From contig JABSPQ010000451.1 of NCBI GenBank assembly GCA_013214205.1, positions 1 to 44,502 of the forward strand: DNA of 44,502 nucleotides, in the 5' to 3' direction. The notes beneath the pieces are model-generated. The model saw only the letters and a program-made list of their open reading frames with translations, did no database searches and was not told where the DNA came from. Position numbers and translations under genes: made by a program. Shown piece by piece: positions 1 to 8,007 of this stretch (position 1 is its first letter; every line of letters starts with the position of its first letter). This stretch comes from Flavobacteriales bacterium (GTDB lineage: Bacteria > Bacteroidota > Bacteroidia > DT-38).

Positions 1-135
1 AATTTCTTTAACAACAGGAATACAAATGCAAATGCAGAATCTTTTAACGCCAAAATAAAACTCTTTAGAGCTAATCTTAGAGGTGTCTCGGATATTAAGT
101 TTTTCCTATTCAGATTACATAAACTCTTTGCCTAG
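1..135 (+). CDS. C-terminal end of an ISAon1/ISL3-like IS transposase (truncated by window edge)
   Basis: Frame 1 is open from the first base to a TAG at 133-135, giving 44 residues. They contain NTNANAESFNAKIK followed by FRANLRGVSDIKFFLFRL. This matches my memory of the end of Bacteroidota ISL3/ISAon1-type DDE transposases, where the Glu in the N-A-E-S-F-N-x-K-I-K segment is the last acid of the catalytic triad. The rest of the gene lies upstream of the window, so whether the element is intact is unknown. The terminal inverted repeat should lie in about 136-185 but cannot be delimited without the other end. Confidence 0.75.
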   Translation, partial: NFFNNRNTNANAESFNAKIKLFRANLRGVSDIKFFLFRLHKLFA

Positions 136-189
136 TCCCTGAGAAATTCACCTGACCCGTTAATAATAGAAGAGCAAAATTGACGAATC

Positions 190-223
190 AAAAAAGCCAT
201 CCACTTTATAGCGGATGGCTTTT
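190..223 (-). terminator. Rho-independent terminator after the DAO-GcvT gene
   Basis: AAAAGCCATCC at 192-202 pairs with GGATGGCTTTT at 213-223. Read on the minus strand, the stem is followed by a T-run just past the 244 stop. The A/T flanks on both sides could let it work in both directions and also end transcription of the upstream IS. Confidence 0.8.
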
Positions 224-243
224 CTAATTAAGTTTAAAAGCAA

Positions 244-2712
244 CTACGCCTTTATTTGTAAATTTTTAGGATCGTACATAGGAGCTAATGAGGCTACAGC
301 AGGATACATCTTGTTTCCAATTTCAACTTCCCAAGTGCTGTTGGCCATGTATTCTTTATTGATAGGCTCGCCGGCCTCAATCATAAATAAACCAACTGCA
401 CCACCTAAGGTATGACCATAAGATGCTGCTCTTACATAACCTATTGCTTTCCCATTTCTATAAATCACTTCAGCGTGGAACAACATCGGCTCTGGATCTT
501 TTACAAGTATTTGCGCTAAACGATTAGATTTAACACCAGCTGCCTTTAATTCAGCGCAAGCTTCTTTACCTATAAAGTCACTCTCTTTATTTAGGGCTAC
601 TGCAAAACCTAATCCAGTTTCGTAAGCATTGTCTGTATTGTCAATATCATGACCGAAATCACGGTATCCTTTTTCCATTCTAAGGCTCCCAAGAGCTCTT
701 AAACCAGCATGCTTCATGTCGTGCTTTTTACCAGCTTCGCAAATTAAGTCGTATACATGTGTTGCTTGCTCAGTAGGAACGTAAAGTTCGTAACCCAACT
801 CACCAACGTAAGTAATTCGGATACAAAGCACATTGGCAAATCCAATTGGAATATCTTGAGCACGTCTGAAAGGAAATGCTTCGTTAGACATATCCGTAGT
901 CGTTAAGTCTTGCATTAACTTTCTAGAATTAGGGCCTTGAACGTTAATCTGTGCGTAAGCAGAACTCATGTCAGTTACATAGGCTCTATCGTCTTTGCCA
1001 ATATGGCGCTTTAACCACGTTTCCGCATGTCTGTGCATGGTATCGGTAACAACAACCATAAACTTTTCCTCTTCCATTTTCACTACGGTTAAATCAGCTT
1101 CTAATTTACCATCGTGATCCATCCACTGCGTGTAGGTAATTGTGTTTATATCACCATTTACTGAGTTACCCGATATGTAATCTAGAGCTTTACCAGCATC
1201 TGGACCTTGTACGATAAGGTTAGACATGAAAGACATATCTATTAGAGCTACGTTTTCACGAACCGCTTTGTGTTCCGCTTCCCAGTATGGGAACCAGTTT
1301 TCTCTGTTCCAAGTATACGTGTCAATTTTTGCTTCAACGCCCTCAGGTGCGTACCAGCTAGCACTTTCCCAACCACTAACATCAATGAAATATGCTCCAT
1401 TGTCTTTCATTCTGTCATAATAAGCAGGTTTTTTTACGCCTCTAGCAGTTTTCCAACCCAAAGAAGGGTAGTGAGGTGCGTACACTTTGCCTAATGATTC
1501 AAAAGCTCTTTGTCTTCTAAATTCAGGTGTGTTGTGGTAGGCATGGAATCGATCGATGTTGAAACCAGTGATGTCAATATCTGGTTTGCCGTTCAAAATC
1601 CAATGCGCCAATACTTTTCCAAGGCCTCCACCAATTGTAATACCAATTGAGTTCATACCCGCAGCAACGAAATAATTTTTAAGCTCTGGACTTTCACCTA
1701 CAATCGCTCCAAGGTCTGGAGTAAAGCTTTCTGGTCCGCAGAAAAATTTATGCACACCCGTATCCAATGTAATTGGAACACGCGACATGGCTTTTTCTAA
1801 ATATGGTCCCATTCTATCCCAATCCGGTTCAATTTCTCCAAAGCTGAAATCATTAGGAATTCGATCCACTTTCCAAGGAGCTGGTCCTGGCTCAAACAAT
1901 CCTACCATAAGCCCACCAACTTCATCTCTGTAATACCCGTGGCTAGAAGCATCTTCCAAAACAGGCATATTAGGTGGCATACCTTCTATTTGATCTGTAA
2001 TTAAATAGTAATGCTCTGCGGCTTGATTGGGAATAATTACTCCCGCTTCATCACCCAGCTGACGTGCCCACATACCAGCACAGTTCACTACAAACTCTGC
2101 TTCTATTGTTTGTCCATCCAATGTTTTAGCACCTGTAACTGCTCCATTCTTTTTAGTAACCCCTACAACAGTAACTTCTTCTATAATGTTAGCTCCTTTC
2201 TGCTTTGCACCTCTTGCAATAGACATGGTCCCATCTACAGGATTTACCCTCCCATCATTTTTTGAATAAAAACCACCTACAAGATCGCTTACTTCAGCAA
2301 GTGGGAAAAGTTCTTTTATTTCGCTCGGTGAAATCTCTTCAACGTTTACGCCTTGATATCTATTAAAGGCAGCAATACGTCTACCTTCTTCCATTCGGTC
2401 TTTGTCGGCAGCTGCTGAAATAAATCCAGTTTTTTTAAAACCTGTCGCTAATCCAGTTTCTGCTTCCATGGTTTCGTACATGGCTTTTGTAATACTTCGG
2501 AGCTCTATTTGAACGTCAGATAACGAACCATATACAGACATAAGACCTGCTGCATGCCAAGTAGTTCCGGATGTTAACTTATTTCGTTCTAGAAGAACAA
2601 CATCTTTACAGCCCATATCAGCTAAATGATACGCAAGTGAAACACCAACAATACCTCCTCCAATAATCACAACTTTTGCGTGCGTGGGTAAACTTTTCTT
2701 ATTTTCTTCCAT
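244..2712 (-). CDS. FAD-dependent oxidoreductase fused to GcvT (dimethylglycine/sarcosine dehydrogenase family)
   Basis: This 822-residue protein has the domain order of mitochondrial-type dimethylglycine and sarcosine dehydrogenases: an N-terminal DAO/FAD domain (about 14-370), a linker (about 375-430), then folate-binding GcvT (about 435-715) and GcvT C-terminal barrel (about 725-815) domains. The Rossmann motif GGGIVG is at 18-23. GTTWHAAG follows, with His53 at the position where family members attach FAD covalently. In the family, N-methyl groups are oxidised and handed to tetrahydrofolate as 5,10-methylene-THF. GKLEADLTV and the YVGELGYE segment match the GcvT core. The substrate (dimethylglycine, sarcosine or another N-methyl compound) cannot be told from sequence. 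It is divergent from a GcvT/flavoprotein operon starting at 3147, which suggests shared one-carbon chemistry. It starts 51 nt downstream of a TATTTTTG -7 box. Confidence 0.88.
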   Translation of the reverse strand: MEENKKSLPTHAKVVIIGGGIVGVSLAYHLADMGCKDVVLLERNKLTSGTTWHAAGLMSVYGSLSDVQIELRSITKAMYETMEAETGLATGFKKTGFISAAADKDRMEEGRRIAAFNRYQGVNVEEISPSEIKELFPLAEVSDLVGGFYSKNDGRVNPVDGTMSIARGAKQKGANIIEEVTVVGVTKKNGAVTGAKTLDGQTIEAEFVVNCAGMWARQLGDEAGVIIPNQAAEHYYLITDQIEGMPPNMPVLEDASSHGYYRDEVGGLMVGLFEPGPAPWKVDRIPNDFSFGEIEPDWDRMGPYLEKAMSRVPITLDTGVHKFFCGPESFTPDLGAIVGESPELKNYFVAAGMNSIGITIGGGLGKVLAHWILNGKPDIDITGFNIDRFHAYHNTPEFRRQRAFESLGKVYAPHYPSLGWKTARGVKKPAYYDRMKDNGAYFIDVSGWESASWYAPEGVEAKIDTYTWNRENWFPYWEAEHKAVRENVALIDMSFMSNLIVQGPDAGKALDYISGNSVNGDINTITYTQWMDHDGKLEADLTVVKMEEEKFMVVVTDTMHRHAETWLKRHIGKDDRAYVTDMSSAYAQINVQGPNSRKLMQDLTTTDMSNEAFPFRRAQDIPIGFANVLCIRITYVGELGYELYVPTEQATHVYDLICEAGKKHDMKHAGLRALGSLRMEKGYRDFGHDIDNTDNAYETGLGFAVALNKESDFIGKEACAELKAAGVKSNRLAQILVKDPEPMLFHAEVIYRNGKAIGYVRAASYGHTLGGAVGLFMIEAGEPINKEYMANSTWEVEIGNKMYPAVASLAPMYDPKNLQIKA

Positions 2713-2762
2713 TACTTCCGATCTTGCTTCCTACTTATTAGTAATCAATATTAATTCTGCTG

Positions 2763-2770
2763 CAAAAATA
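2763..2770 (-). promoter_or_regulatory. Bacteroidota -7 box (TATTTTTG) for DAO-GcvT gene
   Basis: On the minus strand TATTTTTG is an exact TAnnTTTG match, 50 nt before the start codon at 2712. No TTG lies at the usual 19-21 nt upstream, so the call rests on the -7 box only. Confidence 0.45.
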
Positions 2771-3030
2771 GAGAGTATTATTTGAATAAAATAGGGCTTG
2801 GCGCAGGTTTTTGGCTGCTTTGTGTTAATATCTTTAAATAGGCAAATTACTAGATTTTAATTCTTTCTGTTTCATCGAAAAAAGCAGGAAAATTAAGCTA
2901 TATCGACGCTCTCTTAGGTAAAACTCACCGATGATAAATGTCGGGATAAGGTATGGAGAGCCTTGCAGGGGCGTAACGTTGTATAGATTAGTGTTAATAA
3001 TCTGTTTTGCGGGTATTCCTGTCGAGGCTC

Positions 3031-3066
3031 TAGAATAATATTCTGTTTAAACAAAATATTATTCTA
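3031..3066. repeat. Near-perfect 36-nt AT-rich palindrome upstream of the GcvT operon
   Basis: Each arm is 18 nt. The left arm begins TAGAATAATATT and the centre is TTTAAA (3046-3051). The arms match at 17 of 18 positions, the exception being C3043 against A3054. It ends 80 nt before the 3147 start codon. Its symmetry suits a dimeric regulator site or a cruciform. It is not a normal terminator for either flanking gene, because both genes are transcribed away from this region. Confidence 0.6.
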
Positions 3067-3146
3067 TTTATTAGTGCGGATATGCTTAATTCCATAGCTT
3101 TACGACAATGATAAACGGGTAAAAATCATCTTAAATAATTAAAAAT

Positions 3147-4355
3147 ATGCCAATAGGAACTCCATTTCATGAAAGGACAGAGGAGCATTGCAAGAATAAA
3201 GACTGGAAAGATTGGGCTGGGTTTTTTACAGCTAATTCTTATAATGTTGTAAACGACTTCGAATATTTTGCTTTCAGACATTCTGCAGGTCTAATAGATA
3301 TTACTCCTTTATTTAAGTACAAAATAACTGGAGCTGATTCAGGTTCTTTTCTGTCGAGGTTAATGACAAAGGACATCAGTAAGCTTAGGCTCAATCAAGC
3401 TACCTATTGCTGCTGGTGTGATAATCGCGGTATGGTTGTAGATGATGGTACTGTAATGAGATTAGAGGAGAACGAGTATTTTGTTACAGCAGCAGATCCT
3501 TCGTACTCTTGGTTCAACAGGTTTGTAAAAACCTCGGATGTTACTATTGAAGATGTTACAGAAACAATGTGTGGTTTGGCAATACAAGGGCCTACATCTA
3601 GAGACATCTTAAAGAAAATGTGTGATGCTGATTTAGATAACTTAAAGTTCTTCTGGACAACCAAGGCTAAGGTTGATGGCGCTGATTTCTTTATTTCGAG
3701 AACGGGCTACACTGGCGATTTGGGTTATGAAGTTTGGACGGAGAATGAAAACGCAATTAAATTGTTCGATGCCATTTGGGCAGCTGGTAAAGGTTACAAC
3801 ATTAGAATGGCTGGTATAGCTGCTTTGGATGTTGCGAGAATTGAAGCAGGTTTGGTTATGAACGGTGTTGATTATCACAGTTCGCTACATGCTTTAACTC
3901 CAGCACAAATGTCTACACCTTACGAATTGGGTTTGGGGTGGACAGTTAATTTGGAAAGAGATTCGTTTATGGGGCAAAAGGCTTTAAAGAAAGAAAAGAA
4001 AGAAGGATCTAAATGGGCAACTGTAGGTTTAGATATTAACTGGCCAGAATTAGAAGAGATTTTTAACGAGCATAACTTAGCTCCGCACACTGCTGCTGGA
4101 GCATGGAGAGATTCTATTCCTGTATATCATAGAGATGATGTAACACGACAAATTGGTTATGCAACCAGTGGTACTTGGTCGCCAGCTGTTAAAAAGAACA
4201 TTGCAATGGCAACTATCGAAGCGGCATACGCAAAACCCGGAACTAAGGTAAACTTTGAAGTTACAGTTGAGCATCAAAGAAGAACAGTGAGTGCAATTGT
4301 GGAAAAACCACAATTCTTTAATCCTGAGAGAAAAAGATCTAATCCAAAAAAATAG
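3147..4355 (+). CDS. Stand-alone GcvT-family (aminomethyltransferase-like) protein
   Basis: The 402 residues are a single GcvT fold plus its C-terminal barrel, without the FAD domain of the divergent gene. Family signatures are GMVVDDGTV, with Asp99/Asp100 where T-proteins keep the catalytic Asp, and RTGYTGDLGYE at 185-195. GcvT relatives move a methyl or methylene group from an N-, O- or S-methyl donor to tetrahydrofolate; members include GcvT, the DMSP demethylase DmdA and aryl O-demethylases. The N-terminal 25 residues (TPFHERTEEHC) differ from housekeeping GcvT, and no gcvH or gcvP is nearby, so a catabolic demethylase is more likely than glycine cleavage. It leads an operon, with only 6 nt before the next gene. 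The C-terminus is basic (ERKRSNPKK). The exact substrate is unknown. Confidence 0.8.
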   Translation: MPIGTPFHERTEEHCKNKDWKDWAGFFTANSYNVVNDFEYFAFRHSAGLIDITPLFKYKITGADSGSFLSRLMTKDISKLRLNQATYCCWCDNRGMVVDDGTVMRLEENEYFVTAADPSYSWFNRFVKTSDVTIEDVTETMCGLAIQGPTSRDILKKMCDADLDNLKFFWTTKAKVDGADFFISRTGYTGDLGYEVWTENENAIKLFDAIWAAGKGYNIRMAGIAALDVARIEAGLVMNGVDYHSSLHALTPAQMSTPYELGLGWTVNLERDSFMGQKALKKEKKEGSKWATVGLDINWPELEEIFNEHNLAPHTAAGAWRDSIPVYHRDDVTRQIGYATSGTWSPAVKKNIAMATIEAAYAKPGTKVNFEVTVEHQRRTVSAIVEKPQFFNPERKRSNPKK

Positions 4356-4361
4356 AAGACG

Positions 4362-5951
4362 ATGGCAAAAAAATACGACGCAATAATTATTGGTGGTGGG
4401 CACAACGGATTGATCTGCGCAGCTTACTTAGCAAAAGCAGGAAAAGATGTTTTGGTGCTTGAAAAACGCCATATTGTAGGAGGGGCTGCGGTTACAGAAG
4501 AAATTTACCCAGGGTTTAAATTTTCTGTTTGTTCTTATGTGGTTAGTTTATTTAGACCACACATTGTAAGAGAGCTGAATTTGGCGCAACATGGATACGA
4601 CATTATCCCGATGGATTCTTCGTTTCAACCATTGCACAACGACGTAGGTCTTTGTAGATGGGGAGATGGAGCTAGATCTAGAAGAGAAATAGCTCGTTTC
4701 AGCAAGCACGATTCTGAGGTATATGGCGAATTTGGTAAAGTGATGACGCACATGGCTCGATTGGCTAAAGAAGTGATTGATCATCCAGCACCAGATGTAG
4801 CTTCTATCAACCCTAAAGAATTAGCTTCTTTATTAAGAATGGGTAAAGTGTTTAAAAATCTTGGGCCAGAGATGCTTCAAATGAACACGAAATTGTTAAC
4901 CATGAGTTCTGCCGATTTCTTAGACCTTTGGTTTGAGAGCGAAGTATTAAAAGGGCCAATGGCTGTTTCGGGTGTTATCGGAACATTTTTAGGAGTACGT
5001 TCGCCAGGAACTGCATACGTTTTGCTTCACCATTATATGGGTGAACTAGATGGTGCTTTCCGTTCGTGGGGATTCTCTAAAGGTGGTACTGGTGGAGTGA
5101 GTGATGCTTGCGCAAGTGCAGCTCGTTCTTATGGTGTAGAGATAAGAACGGAAGTTGCCGTATCTCATGTGAAAATTGTTAATGGAAAAGCAAAAGGTGT
5201 TGTACTTGCTAATGGTGATGAGATAGAATCAAAAATAGTAATATCTAATCTTGATCCTAACAGAACTTATCTGAAAATGATTGGTGAAAACAACTTGGAT
5301 GCTGACATTACTACCGAAATAAAGAGATTTAAAATGAGAGGTAGTTCAGGAAAAGTGAACTTCGCTTTAAGTGGCTTACCGCAGTTTTGCAAAGGAAGAG
5401 AAGGTGATGAGTACATGAGAGGTGATATTGCAATCGTTCCGAATGTGGATTATCTTGAAAAAGCTTACGATCAAGCTAAATATGGCGAGTTCTCGGAAAG
5501 ACCATTTATCAACATTGTAATTCCATCGTTAACAGATCCAACATTGGCGCCTCCGGGCAAACACGTGATGTCGTGCTTTGTTCAATATGCACCGTTCGAC
5601 ATAAAAGAAGGGCCAGAACATTGGCCTCAGCTTTCTGAGAAATTCGGTGATGCAGTTCAAGCAACTATTAAGGAGTATGTGCCAGATTTTGATAGTTTGG
5701 TTTTACACAGACAAGTTGTTACTCCATGGGACATGCAAGAAACGTTTGGATTAACTGAAGGAAATATTTTCCAAGGCGAGTTAACATTGGAACAATTGCT
5801 ATTTCAACGTCCAATTGCTGGATATGCGAAGTACAAAACACCAATAGATGGTCTTTGGATGTGTGGTTCTGGTACACACCCAGGAGGTGGAATAATGGGC
5901 TCTGGTGGTGAATTATCAGCGAAAACAATATTAAACGACAAAGCGATATGA
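4362..5951 (+). CDS. PYROXD2/phytoene desaturase-like FAD-dependent oxidoreductase (first of two)
   Basis: The 529 residues carry the N-terminal dinucleotide motif GGGHNG at 11-16, an acidic ribose-binding Glu near 34 in VLEKRHIVGG, and the conserved C-terminal FAD segment GLWMCGSGTHPGGGIMGSGG at about 497-516. That pattern is typical of the CrtI/PYROXD2 branch of amine-oxidase-like flavoproteins. No carotenoid genes (crtB, crtE) are present, so the phytoene desaturase name often given to this family would probably be wrong here. The gene sits 6 nt after the GcvT-like gene and its stop overlaps the start of a paralogue, so the three are probably co-transcribed. A role in oxidising the product or substrate of the GcvT reaction is an inference from context. 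Confidence 0.82.
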   Translation: MAKKYDAIIIGGGHNGLICAAYLAKAGKDVLVLEKRHIVGGAAVTEEIYPGFKFSVCSYVVSLFRPHIVRELNLAQHGYDIIPMDSSFQPLHNDVGLCRWGDGARSRREIARFSKHDSEVYGEFGKVMTHMARLAKEVIDHPAPDVASINPKELASLLRMGKVFKNLGPEMLQMNTKLLTMSSADFLDLWFESEVLKGPMAVSGVIGTFLGVRSPGTAYVLLHHYMGELDGAFRSWGFSKGGTGGVSDACASAARSYGVEIRTEVAVSHVKIVNGKAKGVVLANGDEIESKIVISNLDPNRTYLKMIGENNLDADITTEIKRFKMRGSSGKVNFALSGLPQFCKGREGDEYMRGDIAIVPNVDYLEKAYDQAKYGEFSERPFINIVIPSLTDPTLAPPGKHVMSCFVQYAPFDIKEGPEHWPQLSEKFGDAVQATIKEYVPDFDSLVLHRQVVTPWDMQETFGLTEGNIFQGELTLEQLLFQRPIAGYAKYKTPIDGLWMCGSGTHPGGGIMGSGGELSAKTILNDKAI

Positions 5952-7492
5952 GTAAAGTAGACGTAATCGTAATTGGTGGTGGTCACAACGGACTTACTAC
6001 CGCAACAATGCTTGCTAAAAAAGGCAAAAGTGTTGTGTTGCTCGAAAAAAGAAACATTTTAGGTGGTATTGCCGCTGGTGAAGAGTTTCATCCTGGTTAT
6101 TCTACATCTGGTTTATTACACGACACAAGTGCAGTAAGAAGTAATGTAATTAAAGAGTTGGGTTTAGAAGGGCATGGTTTGGTTGTTAAAAATACCCGAC
6201 CTACTGTAAGTATTTTAGCAGACGACGGAAGAAGCATTGAACTTAACGGTGATACTGCTACGGCTGCTCAAAATATTGCAAAAATATCTGAAAAAGATGG
6301 TAAGGCTTATACAGACTACAGAGCATTTTTAGATAAGATTTCTAAAGTAATCAACGATCTTTTCGATAATCCTCCTCCAGGTATCGATGTAGAAAACTTA
6401 ACCATGTCGAGCTTGGTAATGTTGGCTAAAAAAGGATTGGCATTAAAAGGATTGGGAAAAAAAACAATGTTGGAATTGTTGAAAGTTACTCCTATGTGCT
6501 TGAATGATTTCTTGTCAGAAAAATTCGAAACAGAATTCTTGAAAGCAGGTATTGCAGGTCCAGCAATCTATGGAACTTATGCAGGCCCATGGTCGGCTTA
6601 TTCTACAGTTAACTTGTTAATTTGGGAATGCGCTGCTAGAAACACCATAATTGGAGGCCCACAGGCGTTGGTAGAAGCTTTAGAAAAAGCTGCGAAACAA
6701 GCTGGTGTTACTATTAGAACAGAAGCTGAAGTAGAAAAGATTTTGTTGGATGACAACGACGATGAAAAAGTTAAAGGTGTTAGACTTAAAGGAGGCGAGG
6801 TAATTGAAGCAACTACTATTGCTGCGTCTTGTACACCCAAAATTACTTTTTTAGAATTGTTCGACCCTTTCGAAATCGATTACGATTTAGATTACTGGAT
6901 TGATAAAGTAAGATCTAGAGGAACTACTGCTAAAGTGAACATCGCTTTAAACAAGCAATTGGAATTAAATGGTGCTGCTGTTGAGTTTGCTAGAACTGGA
7001 AATACATTCGATGAAATGGAAAAATCATTCGATCCAGTTAAATATCGTGAAATAACTACAGCGCCAATTTTAGATATTCATGTACCATCAATGTCTAATG
7101 CTGGCCTAGCGCCTAGTGGACATAGCGTTGTGTCTGTTTTGGTTCACCATGCACCATACAATTTTGAAGCAGGTTGGTCGGAAGAAGAAAAGAGCAAACT
7201 AAAAGATAGTGTATTGAAACAATTGGAGAAGTATTCTCCGGGAATTTATGATGCTGTAGAAGGTGTTGAAGTATTGTCTCCACTTGATTTAGAAAGTAGA
7301 TACAGTCTTACAGAAGGACATATCTATCATGGAGAACATTTTGTAGATCAGTTGGTTACAAGACCGATTCCTTCATGCGCTCAATACGATACCCCAATCA
7401 AAGGATTATACCTTTGTGGAAGCGGATCGCATCCAGGTGGTGGAATTACTTGTGCTCCAGGAAGCTTTGCCGCAAAAGCTATATTGAAGTAA
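5948..7492 (+). CDS. PYROXD2/phytoene desaturase-like FAD-dependent oxidoreductase (second)
   Basis: This 514-residue paralogue of the preceding gene starts in an ATGA overlap (5948-5951), which favours translational coupling and perhaps a heteromeric enzyme. GGGHNG is at 10-15, EKRNILGG follows, and the C-terminal block GLYLCGSGSHPGGGITCAPGS is at about 486-505. The two proteins share the same layout but differ in the region after the FAD motif (FHPGYSTSGLLHDTS here, YPGFKFSVCSYVVSLF in the first), so they are probably not redundant. It is the last gene of the operon; its terminator is interrupted by the element at 7524-8012. Substrate unknown. Confidence 0.82.
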   Translation: MSKVDVIVIGGGHNGLTTATMLAKKGKSVVLLEKRNILGGIAAGEEFHPGYSTSGLLHDTSAVRSNVIKELGLEGHGLVVKNTRPTVSILADDGRSIELNGDTATAAQNIAKISEKDGKAYTDYRAFLDKISKVINDLFDNPPPGIDVENLTMSSLVMLAKKGLALKGLGKKTMLELLKVTPMCLNDFLSEKFETEFLKAGIAGPAIYGTYAGPWSAYSTVNLLIWECAARNTIIGGPQALVEALEKAAKQAGVTIRTEAEVEKILLDDNDDEKVKGVRLKGGEVIEATTIAASCTPKITFLELFDPFEIDYDLDYWIDKVRSRGTTAKVNIALNKQLELNGAAVEFARTGNTFDEMEKSFDPVKYREITTAPILDIHVPSMSNAGLAPSGHSVVSVLVHHAPYNFEAGWSEEEKSKLKDSVLKQLEKYSPGIYDAVEGVEVLSPLDLESRYSLTEGHIYHGEHFVDQLVTRPIPSCAQYDTPIKGLYLCGSGSHPGGGITCAPGSFAAKAILK

Positions 7493-7530
7493 CCTAAAGA
7501 AATTTTATTAATACAATGAAGAGAGTCCCG

Positions 7531-8007
7531 TTAAGCGTATTTGCGTCAGGGTTAGGGGTATGGTATTGCGTGTTTTCTGAATACTGGTGGGCTTTCCGTT
7601 GATTTATAAATAAGCAATATTCTGAAAGAGATAATACGATAGTAGTGGCGTCTTTCTGTGTATGGCTGAGGTCGGTATGGATGTAGTGTGATTCTTATTG
7701 TCATTGTCCGGTGGCGGACTGCCACTTACTTTTTTGCTTGGGCAAAAAAAGTAAGCAAAAACCCCCAGGCCTTCAAATTAAAAGCTATTGCTCCCTTCAT
7801 GTGTACTAAGTAGACTGGATGATCTCCAAACGTGTTCGGAGCTATCCAGTTCTACTAAGTACATATTTTGAGATCAACAGCTTTTAATTTGAGGGCCGTC
7901 CAGTACATTGAGGCATACCCTGTGGGAGATATTCTATTGTCGCGACACTCAATTTCGGAATAAAGGGTGTAATCCTTTCCTTAACTTGACTGGGATGCGT
8001 TTAAGCG
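7531..8007. mobile_element. Non-coding palindromic MITE-like element with flanking TTAA(GCG) repeat
   Basis: A segment of about 465 bp lies between two TTAAGCG copies (7531-7537, 8001-8007) and holds no plausible gene. Its ends form an imperfect inverted repeat. The left end reads GCGTATTTGCGTCAGGGTTA, and the reverse complement of the right end reads ACGCATCCCAGTCAAGTTAA. If those ends are the true termini, the duplication is TTAA; otherwise it is TTAAGCG. Inside are a GTCCG/CGGAC hairpin (7706-7719), a CTTAC-T6-GC/GC-A7-GTAAG hairpin (7725-7755) and a 130-nt hairpin (7768-7897). Base composition is visibly different from the neighbouring genes. It would need a transposase supplied elsewhere. 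I see no other copy in this window. Confidence 0.65.
7768..7897. repeat. 130-nt long hairpin (inverted repeat) inside the element
   Basis: The outer arms of 19 nt (7768-7786 and 7879-7897) match at 18 positions, with one G-T wobble. Inner arms 7802-7813 and 7852-7863 match at 11 of 12. CTGGAT (7815-7820) pairs with ATCCAG (7844-7849), and CTCC (7824-7827) with GGAG (7838-7841). The whole can fold into one rod with a few small internal loops. Confidence 0.85.

Larger units (their letters stand above)
2713..3146. other. Divergent intergenic region between DAO-GcvT and GcvT operon
   Basis: These 434 nt carry no convincing ORF. They hold a minus-strand -7 box (2763-2770), a structured stretch around 2910-2985 where GCTCTC can pair with GAGAGC around an inner CCGA/TCGG stem, and the 36-nt palindrome at 3031-3066. 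I compared the structured part with the glycine riboswitch and did not find its conserved core in the right order, so it is left unassigned. Confidence 0.6.

Noticed and set aside
2915-2990. Glycine riboswitch upstream of GcvT-type genes
   Set aside because: CTCTCTTAGGTAAAAC and CACCGATG resemble aptamer pieces but come in the wrong order and spacing for the glycine aptamer on the + strand, and the minus strand shows no match.
4362-7492. Carotenoid biosynthesis (phytoene desaturase pair)
   Set aside because: The CrtI-like annotation is possible by domain, but there is no crtB or crtE nearby and the GcvT neighbour points to one-carbon chemistry.
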